Position numbers and translations under genes: made by a program. 5,886 nucleotides of DNA from Actinomycetota bacterium. Its GTDB lineage: Bacteria > Actinomycetota > Acidimicrobiia > Spongiisociales > UBA11373. This document shows positions 1 to 5,886 of the stretch, one piece after another (position 1 is the first letter of the stretch; the number at the start of each line of letters is the position of its first letter). The notes beneath the pieces are model-generated. The model saw only the letters and a list, made by a program, of their open reading frames with translations. It was not told where the DNA came from and ran no database searches. Location of the stretch: positions 1-5,886 of the forward strand of contig JAUYIV010000010.1 in the NCBI GenBank assembly GCA_030688105.1, in the 5' to 3' direction.

Positions 1-1
1 G

Positions 2-1846
2 GTGAGGTCCAAGCGCGGGTTGCTGCCCGAGCTCTCTCGAGGCCTCGACCGGCGAGGCATACCGCATGACCCGCCCGATTCCCGGCTCGTAGACCACCCC
101 GCGGTGAGGCCGGTCCTCGATCTCGTCGGGGCGGTCACCCGCACCGAGCCCGATCGCTCCCTCGCCCTGCGACGGGTTCTGCTCGGACCAATGGTCGGGC
201 TCACCCTCTCCGCGGCGCGCGACCTGGAGCGCACCGCGGCGGGCGCCGGATGGCCGGCTGCCTTGCAGGAAGCCCGGCCTCTCGAAGGCCACCTGCACCG
301 TCTCCTTGCCGCTTCGGAATGGGCCACAGAACTGCCGGCCGCAGATGGCTTCTGGCAGCTGTGGACCGGGCTCCCCCACTTCTCAGGGGTCGTCTCCGAT
401 CCGTCCCGGTCCCATGATCGCACCGCCCTCGCCTCCTTTGCCCAGGCCTTGGATCGGCTCCGCGAACGCGACCCGACGGCCTCACTCGCCGACTACGCCG
501 CGGTCGTGGAAAGCGACGAATTCGAGGCCCAACCCCTGCTCGATTACCGCGATCACGGCGTCGACCGCGTGGCGCTGACCACCCTTCACCAGGCAAAGGG
601 GCTCGAGTTCGACATCGTCGTCGTCGCCGATGCCCGCGAGGGGGTGCTGCCCGATCTTCGGACCCGCGACTCCCTGCTCGGAGCCCGGCATCTGTCGCCG
701 TCACACGGCGGCTCCGACGCCGCCTACTCACGGTTCCGCCTCCAGGAAGAGATGCGGCTCGTCTATACGGCGATGTGCCGCGCCCGGGTCCGTGTCGTGT
801 TCACGTGCACCGTGGCACCGGCGGAGGGCGCCCTGGGGACGCCGAGCCGCATCCTGCCGCTCGTGGCGGGGACCACGATGGAGGAGGCCGCCCGGCCCCC
901 CACGCCTTGGGAGAACCCGACCACCCCCCTCGAAGCCGAGGCATGGCTGAGGAGACGAGTGCGCGACCCGATGCTCCCGGCGGCCGGTCGCCTCGCCGCG
1001 CTCGCCGCCCTCACCGACGGCGCACCGTGGCACCCTCGTCCGGCGGAGGAGTACGCCGGCATTCTCGATCGCGGCCCCGACGGTGGCCTCGTGCCGGCGG
1101 GCATGCCTCTGTCCCCGAGCGCCGCCGACTCGTACGTCGCCTGCCCTCGCCAGTACGTGTTCACCCGGCTGCTACGGGTCGACCAGGGTGGATCGGTGTA
1201 TCAGGAGCTCGGCTCACTCCTGCATCGGGTATTTGAGCGCGCCGAGCGCGTCGCCGCCGAGCAGGGCGAAGACCACGCCGACCTCGAGACCGCGCTGCAG
1301 ATCCTCGAGGAGGAATTCGATCCGACCGTGTTCGGCGCAGAGGCATGGGCAGACGCCTGGAGGGGGCGCGCCGAGCGGATCACCCGGAAGCTGTACGAGG
1401 CATGGCCGGGAAAGGGTGCGGCGCTCGGGCTCGAGGAGCGGGTCACCGCCGACATCGACGGCGTCCCCTGGAACGGGAGAATCGACCGCGTCGAGCAGCG
1501 GCCGGAGGGCCGGTGGATCATCGACTACAAGACCGGTACGAGCGTGCCTTCCGTCGAGGAGGCGGCGCAGTCCTTGCAGCTCGGCTTCTACGTGCTCGCC
1601 GCGGACTCGCCGAGCCGGCCGATCGGCGGAGCCGAGCTCTGGTTCCCGGCGACGAAGGCAAGAAGCGTGACGACGAGAAAGTTCGACCTCGCCAACCTCG
1701 AGTCGGTCCGTGAGGCCATGGTCGGCGCGCAACGCGGAGTCCTCGCCGAAGACTGGACGCCTCGACCGGGAAGCGGCTGTGAGCGGTGCGTGGTCAGGTC
1801 GGTGTGCCCGGAGTGGCCCGAGGGCCGGGAAGCATTCTCGATATGA
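2..1846 (+). CDS. adnA: AdnA-like helicase-nuclease subunit, C-terminal part (5' end outside window)
   Basis: This is the C-terminal 614 residues of a UvrD/Rep-family helicase fused to a RecB-type nuclease, probably one subunit of an AdnAB complex that unwinds and resects DNA double-strand breaks in the cytoplasm. Numbering is from the first codon in the window. Residues 1-190 are helicase domain 2 sequence. Motif V is at 194-203 (TLHQAKGLEF) and motif VI at 249-262, with Arg260 and Arg262 kept. After a linker comes the PD-(D/E)XK nuclease: His408, Asp495, Asp508-Tyr-Lys510 and Gln526/Tyr530. Cys381, Cys593, Cys596 and Cys602 fit a 4Fe-4S cluster. Walker A and B must lie upstream of the window; the GTG at base 2 is internal. 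The stop overlaps the next start by four bases. The adnA call rests on gene order, on the PDLR...SLLG sequence after motif V, and on a remembered resemblance to the mycobacterial protein. The helicase-nuclease identity is secure; the subunit name is less so. Confidence 0.85.
   Translation: MRSKRGLLPELSRGLDRRGIPHDPPDSRLVDHPAVRPVLDLVGAVTRTEPDRSLALRRVLLGPMVGLTLSAARDLERTAAGAGWPAALQEARPLEGHLHRLLAASEWATELPAADGFWQLWTGLPHFSGVVSDPSRSHDRTALASFAQALDRLRERDPTASLADYAAVVESDEFEAQPLLDYRDHGVDRVALTTLHQAKGLEFDIVVVADAREGVLPDLRTRDSLLGARHLSPSHGGSDAAYSRFRLQEEMRLVYTAMCRARVRVVFTCTVAPAEGALGTPSRILPLVAGTTMEEAARPPTPWENPTTPLEAEAWLRRRVRDPMLPAAGRLAALAALTDGAPWHPRPAEEYAGILDRGPDGGLVPAGMPLSPSAADSYVACPRQYVFTRLLRVDQGGSVYQELGSLLHRVFERAERVAAEQGEDHADLETALQILEEEFDPTVFGAEAWADAWRGRAERITRKLYEAWPGKGAALGLEERVTADIDGVPWNGRIDRVEQRPEGRWIIDYKTGTSVPSVEEAAQSLQLGFYVLAADSPSRPIGGAELWFPATKARSVTTRKFDLANLESVREAMVGAQRGVLAEDWTPRPGSGCERCVVRSVCPEWPEGREAFSI
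1827..1832 (+). promoter_or_regulatory. Possible ribosome binding site for adnB-like gene
   Basis: The purine run GGGAAG lies 10 bases before the ATG at 1843, inside the end of the upstream gene. The spacing is slightly long and the match to the Shine-Dalgarno core is partial. Translation probably also depends on ribosomes finishing the upstream gene, since the stop and start overlap as ATGA. It supports the ATG at 1843 over the in-frame upstream start at 1786, which would force a 61-base overlap. Confidence 0.4.
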
Positions 1847-4800
1847 CGGGGCACCCTCTGAATCCGACCGCAGAACAGCTCGCCGTCGTGCGCCATCCCC
1901 TCGAACCCGTCCGCGTGACCGCGGGTGCGGGCACCGGCAAGACGACGACGATGGCGCTGAGGCTCGCCCATCTCGTCGGCGAGCACCAACTCGACCCTGA
2001 GCAGGCGCTGGGCATCACCTTCACCAACAAAGCTGCCGGTGAGCTGGCGACCCGCCTCCGTGAGTACCTGCCGGACGCAGCCGCCGAAGGGCGCGAGGTG
2101 GAGGTCGCCACCTATCACGGGTTCGCCCAGGGGCTCCTCCGCGAGTTCGGCCCGATGGTGGGGGTGCCCCGGGACGTCAGGGTGATCACCCCCGGCTACG
2201 TGCGGCAACTGCTGCGCGACGCACTGGGCTCGGCTCCGCGGCAACACCTCGACCTCACCGTCCCCGGGAGTCGGGTCGACGAGCTCGTCGGCTTGAGCTC
2301 GGCACTGGGAGACCACCTGGCCGATCCAACCGATCTCGAAGGGCACCGCGGCGGCGATGAGGACGTCGATGCCGGCCGTCGCGAAATGGCCTCGGTGATC
2401 ACCGCGTACCGGTCCCGGAAGGCGGCACTCGGAGTGGTCGACTATGCGGATCTGGTGGCGCTCGCCCACCGCCTGGTGAACGAGGTGCCCGAGGTCGCCG
2501 CCCGGGTCCGTGAGCGGTACCGGGTGGTGCTCCTCGACGAATACCAGGACACCAATCCGGCCCAGCGAGAGCTCCTGCGAGCCGTGTTCGGCGGAGGCTT
2601 CCCGGTGACGGCGGTCGGCGACTCCGACCAGACCATCTACGAGTGGCGCGGGGCCTCACCGACGAACTTCAACCGATTTCCCGAGCACTTCCCCCTCGCC
2701 TCGGGGGCGCCGTCCCCCTCGCTCGACCTGTCGACCAACTGGCGCTCGGCGGTGGCCATCGTCGACGTCGCCAACCGGGTGCGGGCGCGAATCGAGCAAC
2801 GGAGCCCGTTGGAACGCCTCCGGGCACGAGATGGGGCACCGGGCGGCACGGTCCGAACCCACTGGCTCCATTCGGCCGTCGACGAAGCCCGCTGGATCGC
2901 CGGCGAGGCGGAGCGACTGCACGACGACGGTCTCGAGTGGCGCGACATGGCCGTGCTGTTCCGCAAGCACCGCCAGATGGGACTGGTGCGAGAAGCGCTC
3001 GAGCGCCGCGGGATCCCCGTCGAAGTGGCATCTCTCGGAGGGTTGCTGGAGGTGCCGGAGGTGGCAGACCTGCATGCCTGGCTGCGCATCCTGGGGAAGC
3101 CGGACGACGCCCCGGCACTCATCCGCATCCTGCTCGGCGCCTCCTACCGGCTCGGGCTGGGTGATCTCGGGCCACTCGCCTCATGGGTTCGGGCCCGCAC
3201 CCACTCTGCGGACGACGACGCTCCGATCGGTTGGGCGCTGCTCGAGGCAATCGACGACCTCGAACACATCGCGGAGCTCTCGAACGAGGCGCGCCGGCGA
3301 CTCGAGCGATTCCGAACGCGCTACCGCGAGCTGCTCGAGACGGCCCAGGGGGTGAGCCTGGTCGAGCTGTGTCGTCGCCTCCTCGACCGCATCGGCGCAT
3401 GGTCCGAGGTCGATGCCCTGGATGAGGCCGGCCGCCTCTCGGCCCGGCTCAACCTGTACCGCTTCCTCGACCTCGCCGAAGAGTGGAGCCCGCTCGAGGG
3501 GGGGCCATCCCTCCAGGCGTTCCTGGAGCACCTCGAGCTGCTCCAGGGCGAGGGCGCCTCGGACGAGTTGGACACGGCGCGGGTCAGCGGTGAGGACGCG
3601 GTCGTGCTGATCACGGTGCACCGGGCCAAGGGCCTCGAATGGCCGATCGTCTTCCTCCCCGCCCTGTGCGAGGGCACCTTCCCGTCGGGCGTCAGGGTGT
3701 TCCCGGATCCGATGACGCGCCCCGAGGTGATGCCGCCATCGTTGCGCCTCGACGCCGACGACCTTCCCCCGCTCCCCGCCGACCAGGACGAGCGCAAGGC
3801 CATCCTGCGCGCCGCTCACTCCGATCAGGAATGGAGGACCGCCTACGTGGCGGTGACGAGGGCAAAAGACGTCCTGTTCGCCAGCGGCGCACACTGGTAC
3901 ACGGAGAAGACGCCGAAGTCGCCGAGCGAGCTGTTCCTTCTCATCGACGAGCCCGCCGATCAGGTCGAAGGACGGGCGCTCGAAGCAGGCGAGCCCCCGA
4001 GCAGTCTCCGCTTCGACACGGACAGGGGCGCCGAGCCCGACCCCCTCTTTGCCAACGGCTGGCGGGCGGCGCTCGCTGCCGCCGCACACGGCTCGCTGGC
4101 GCCCGCCATCCTGGCGAAGGAGGCCGGCGTCACCGACGCGTACGATGCCTCCGTGGAGCAGTTGCGGATCATGCTCGACGAGCTGCCGGAAGCCGGGGGC
4201 GCACCCGCAGATGAGCCCCCGTTCCGCACCTCGGTCACCGGTCTCGTGACCCTCGCCGGATGCACCCTACGGTTCTACTGGAGCGAGATCGAACGCCTCC
4301 CGCGCCGACCCACCGCGGCGGCCCGGCGCGGCGTCGAAATCCACCGGAAGATCGAGCTCCACAACCGGGGGACGGTGGCGTTCGATGAGGCCGACGCGGC
4401 GTTCTACGACGCCGTCGACGACCACCAGGGACCGGTGGCATCGGCATACGACCGATTCTCGGCATCTCGGTTCGCAACCGGTCGCCCGATGCTCGTCGAG
4501 GCGCCCTTCGATCTGCTCGTCGGGCCGGCACGGGTGTCGGGCCGGATCGACGCGGTATATCAGTCCGAGCCCGGCTCGTGGGAGGTCGTCGACTTCAAGA
4601 CCGGGCGACCCAGCGACGATCCGGCGCGGAGGGTGCAGCTCGAGGCGTATGCCATTGCGGCCGACGAAGCCGGATTCGGCGGCGCACCGGTACCTCAGCG
4701 CACCCGCGTCACCTTCGTCTACCTGGGCGGTGACGAGGTCGTCGAGCAGACCGAAGACGTCGACGCCGAATGGCTCGCCGCCGCCCGGTCGCATCTGTCG

Positions 4801-4920
4801 GAGCTCATCGAGATCGCCATGTCGGGCGAGTACCAGCCGGCGCCGTCCAACGGATGCCGCACCTGCGACTTCGCCCGGTTCTGCGACGCCGGCACCGCCT
4901 GGCTCGAGGCAAACCGATGA
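1843..4920 (+). CDS. adnB: AdnB-like ATP-dependent helicase-nuclease subunit
   Basis: This complete 1025-residue UvrD/Rep-family helicase with a C-terminal RecB-type nuclease is the likely partner of the preceding gene in a double-strand-break end-resection motor. Visible motifs: Q motif around Gln12; Walker A AGAGTGKT at 27-34 (Lys33); motif Ia at 58-72; Walker B DEYQD at 232-236; motif III GDSDQTIYEWRGA at 259-271; motif IV around Asn299-Trp-Arg301; motif V THRAKGLEW-like at 591-600; motif VI at 663-675 with Tyr668 and Arg673. The nuclease has His834, Asp903, Asp917-Phe-Lys919, Gln932 and Tyr936. Cys807, Cys1005, Cys1008 and Cys1014 fit a 4Fe-4S site with the same spacing as in the upstream protein. 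The ATG at 1843 overlaps the previous stop and puts the Q motif at a normal distance from the N-terminus. All residues needed for ATPase and nuclease activity appear present. Mycobacterial AdnB is about 1100 residues, so the size fits. A generic UvrD-like nuclease fusion is the alternative. Confidence 0.9.
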   Translation: MTGHPLNPTAEQLAVVRHPLEPVRVTAGAGTGKTTTMALRLAHLVGEHQLDPEQALGITFTNKAAGELATRLREYLPDAAAEGREVEVATYHGFAQGLLREFGPMVGVPRDVRVITPGYVRQLLRDALGSAPRQHLDLTVPGSRVDELVGLSSALGDHLADPTDLEGHRGGDEDVDAGRREMASVITAYRSRKAALGVVDYADLVALAHRLVNEVPEVAARVRERYRVVLLDEYQDTNPAQRELLRAVFGGGFPVTAVGDSDQTIYEWRGASPTNFNRFPEHFPLASGAPSPSLDLSTNWRSAVAIVDVANRVRARIEQRSPLERLRARDGAPGGTVRTHWLHSAVDEARWIAGEAERLHDDGLEWRDMAVLFRKHRQMGLVREALERRGIPVEVASLGGLLEVPEVADLHAWLRILGKPDDAPALIRILLGASYRLGLGDLGPLASWVRARTHSADDDAPIGWALLEAIDDLEHIAELSNEARRRLERFRTRYRELLETAQGVSLVELCRRLLDRIGAWSEVDALDEAGRLSARLNLYRFLDLAEEWSPLEGGPSLQAFLEHLELLQGEGASDELDTARVSGEDAVVLITVHRAKGLEWPIVFLPALCEGTFPSGVRVFPDPMTRPEVMPPSLRLDADDLPPLPADQDERKAILRAAHSDQEWRTAYVAVTRAKDVLFASGAHWYTEKTPKSPSELFLLIDEPADQVEGRALEAGEPPSSLRFDTDRGAEPDPLFANGWRAALAAAAHGSLAPAILAKEAGVTDAYDASVEQLRIMLDELPEAGGAPADEPPFRTSVTGLVTLAGCTLRFYWSEIERLPRRPTAAARRGVEIHRKIELHNRGTVAFDEADAAFYDAVDDHQGPVASAYDRFSASRFATGRPMLVEAPFDLLVGPARVSGRIDAVYQSEPGSWEVVDFKTGRPSDDPARRVQLEAYAIAADEAGFGGAPVPQRTRVTFVYLGGDEVVEQTEDVDAEWLAAARSHLSELIEIAMSGEYQPAPSNGCRTCDFARFCDAGTAWLEANR
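4906..4909 (+). promoter_or_regulatory. Ribosome binding site (GAGG) for plsY-like gene
   Basis: GAGG sits 7 bases before the ATG at 4917, a normal Shine-Dalgarno spacing, within the last codons of the adnB-like gene. It supports the start at 4917. An in-frame ATG at 4935 would cut into the first membrane helix, and earlier in-frame starts would add hydrophilic sequence that overlaps the upstream gene deeply. Confidence 0.55.
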
Positions 4921-5498
4921 CATGGGCGCTGGTCATGGGGTACCTGCTGGGAAGCATCCCGACGGCCGATCTCATCGGCCGCACCAGGGGAATCGACCTC
5001 AGGGCGGCCGGAACCGGCAACCCCGGGACCGCAAACGCCCTCCGCGTGGTCGGGCGGGGCACCGCGATCACGATCCTCGTTCTCGACCTGGCCAAAGGTG
5101 CCGGAGCAGCCGCCTTCGGGAGAGCCATCGACGGCGACGCCACCGGCGTGGCGGCCGCGATCGCCGCGGTCGCCGGGCAGGTGCTGAATCCGTGGTTCCG
5201 GTTCCAGGGTGGCAAGGGCCTCGGGGTCGCCGCGGGGACGGCGCTCGTGCTGTGGCCCGCAGGGCTCTTCGTGATCCTGCCACTCGTGGCTCTGGGAGCG
5301 GTCACCCTGCGCGCCGCGGCGGGGGCAGTGCTTGGGCTGCTCGCCTTGTTCGGGTTGAGCCTGGTGTGGGCGGGCGAGGGTTGGACGACGACCTGGGGCA
5401 TAGTCCCCGACGACACGCTGGTGTGGTTCACGATCGGAGTGGCGGCGCTGACGATGCCGAGGTTCGTGGGCGACCTCACGGAGAGGTTCAAAGACTGA
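4917..5498 (+). CDS. PlsY-family glycerol-3-phosphate acyltransferase-like membrane protein (divergent)
   Basis: This 193-residue membrane protein belongs to the PlsY family. Canonical members transfer an acyl group from acyl-phosphate to glycerol-3-phosphate, the first step of phospholipid synthesis. About six hydrophobic segments are visible (near 3-21, 49-70, 74-92, 102-126, 133-151 and 167-180). GSIP at 12-15, GTGNPGTANALRVVG at 32-46, DLAKG at 57-61 and FQGGKGLGVAAG at 96-107 match family motifs, keeping Asn35, Asn40, Arg43 and Lys100. Several positions are unusual: GTGN replaces GSGN, Gln88 stands where GH is usual, the usual serine-rich stretch after the fourth helix reads TLRAAAGAV, and the C-terminal motif (RH..NI.RL..G.E) is absent, the protein ending shortly after MPRF. 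The fold call is firm. The enzymatic activity is uncertain, so no gene symbol is given. ATGA overlap with the adnB-like stop and a GAGG site fix the start and suggest coupled translation. Confidence 0.85.
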   Translation: MTWALVMGYLLGSIPTADLIGRTRGIDLRAAGTGNPGTANALRVVGRGTAITILVLDLAKGAGAAAFGRAIDGDATGVAAAIAAVAGQVLNPWFRFQGGKGLGVAAGTALVLWPAGLFVILPLVALGAVTLRAAAGAVLGLLALFGLSLVWAGEGWTTTWGIVPDDTLVWFTIGVAALTMPRFVGDLTERFKD

Positions 5499-5507
5499 TG
5501 AGGCGAC

Positions 5508-5552
5508 CGTGGGCCGCAAGCGGAACTGCTGGAGGCTCAGCCGTGGCCCACG
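5508..5552. terminator. Possible bidirectional terminator hairpin between convergent genes
   Basis: CGTGGGCCGC at 5508-5517 pairs with GTGGCCCACG at 5543-5552: ten pairs, including one G-T, with the outer eight perfect. Inside the 25-base loop, GCTG (5528-5531) can pair with CAGC (5538-5541). The hairpin covers most of the 38-base gap between the plsY-like gene and the - strand gene, and runs into the last codons of the latter. No T-run follows on either strand, so it is not a classic intrinsic terminator, and hairpins arise easily in GC-rich DNA. The position between converging genes is the main support. Confidence 0.35.
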
Positions 5553-5872
5553 ACGAGAGCCAGGGCGAGGATCGCAATGACCAGCACTCCGGAGGCGGCA
5601 AATCGACGGTCGCCTTCGCGCCACCAGGCTCGAATGAGGGCCATCACGACCACTGCCGGGGTGAGGGATAGGACGAGGATACCGAGTCCGACCACCCGGT
5701 CGGCGATCGATCCGGTGGTAAACAACCCCCCGAGACGAATCGACACCGCAGCAGTCTCGCCACGCAGCAGGGCCCAGCTCAGACCGACCAAGAGCATGCT
5801 CACCGCGAGCGTGAGGCCGACACGATAGATCGCCTGGATCCCACGTGCCGTGCTCGTCGGGGAATCAGCCAC
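5537..5872 (-). CDS. DUF1634-like small membrane protein
   Basis: This 111-residue protein has three hydrophobic helices, at about residues 17-36, 60-82 and 91-108, with a short charged loop (WWREGDRR) between the second and third. The order GLGILVLSLTP, then the charged loop, then a hydrophobic C-terminal helix ending almost at the terminus resembles DUF1634, a family of roughly this size with unknown function. Its members are often encoded beside a TauE/SafE-type sulfite/anion exporter, but no such gene is inside the window. The start used is a GTG at 5872. The frame stays open to the window edge, four codons further, so the true start may lie outside. The only nearby purines are GGGG at about 10 bases and GAAA at 3 bases upstream. 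It converges on the plsY-like gene and is probably transcribed independently. The family assignment is from recognition of the pattern, not from a search. Confidence 0.7.
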   Translation of the reverse strand: MADSPTSTARGIQAIYRVGLTLAVSMLLVGLSWALLRGETAAVSIRLGGLFTTGSIADRVVGLGILVLSLTPAVVVMALIRAWWREGDRRFAASGVLVIAILALALVVGHG

Positions 5873-5886
5873 CGATTTCGACCCCG

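Noticed and set aside
2..4. GTG at the left edge as a true gene start
   Set aside because: The translated fragment starts in the middle of helicase domain 2; Walker A, Walker B and the Q motif are missing and must lie upstream.
1786..1842. Earlier in-frame ATG for the adnB-like gene
   Set aside because: It would add 19 residues without family resemblance and overlap the Fe-S cysteine codons of the upstream gene; the ATGA junction at 1843 is the simpler start.
1588..2469. Long - strand open frame (293 codons) across the adnA/adnB junction
   Set aside because: It is antisense to two well-supported genes, with no domain visible and composition typical of a mirror frame.
3181..4089. Long - strand open frame (302 codons) inside the adnB-like gene
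   Set aside because: It is antisense to helicase motifs V and VI, has no recognisable motif or start context, and is explained by codon bias of the sense gene.
4719..5624. Long - strand open frame (301 codons)
   Set aside because: It is antisense to the motif-bearing adnB-like and plsY-like genes, has an Arg/Pro/His-rich translation without domains, and is a typical shadow in high-GC sequence.
4385..5671. Long + strand open frame (428 codons) across the end of the adnB-like gene, the plsY-like gene and the gap
   Set aside because: It overlaps genes with clear family motifs in other frames, its translation is low-complexity Arg/Ser/Pro-rich as expected for out-of-frame GC-rich DNA, and it shows no domain. 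An ATG at 5498 in this frame overlaps the plsY-like stop, but its product is not protein-like and opposes the DUF1634-like gene.

Overview
The window is high-GC, gene-dense bacterial chromosome with no RNA gene, mobile element, CRISPR array or long non-coding stretch that I can see. The gene content (a tandem pair of UvrD-type helicases, each fused to a RecB-type nuclease, in AdnA-AdnB order), the GC bias and the GTG/ATG start usage suggest an actinobacterium. The proteins do not look closely mycobacterial, and an uncultured lineage such as an acidimicrobial one is possible. This placement is inference.

The left 84% (bases 2-4920, + strand) is two adjoining helicase-nuclease genes. The first is cut by the window edge and keeps only its C-terminal 614 residues: helicase motifs V and VI and a full PD-(D/E)XK nuclease domain. 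The second is complete at 1025 residues, with all UvrD motifs and its own nuclease domain. Both carry the four cysteines typical of an AddB/AdnA-like 4Fe-4S nuclease. Together they look like an AdnAB-type double-strand-break resection machine, the actinobacterial counterpart of RecBCD/AddAB.

The third + strand gene (4917-5498) encodes a small membrane protein of the PlsY glycerol-3-phosphate acyltransferase family. It lacks the usual C-terminal motif and has other substitutions. All three + strand genes are joined by 4-base ATGA stop/start overlaps, so they probably form one translationally coupled operon.

On the right, a convergent - strand gene (5537-5872) encodes a three-helix membrane protein resembling DUF1634, a family often found beside TauE/SafE-type exporters. 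A 38-base gap separates it from the plsY-like gene. A hairpin spanning this gap may terminate transcription.

I found no clearly new biological system. The points most worth checking are the divergent PlsY-like protein coupled to a DNA-repair operon, and the presence of complete nuclease and Fe-S residues in both helicase subunits.
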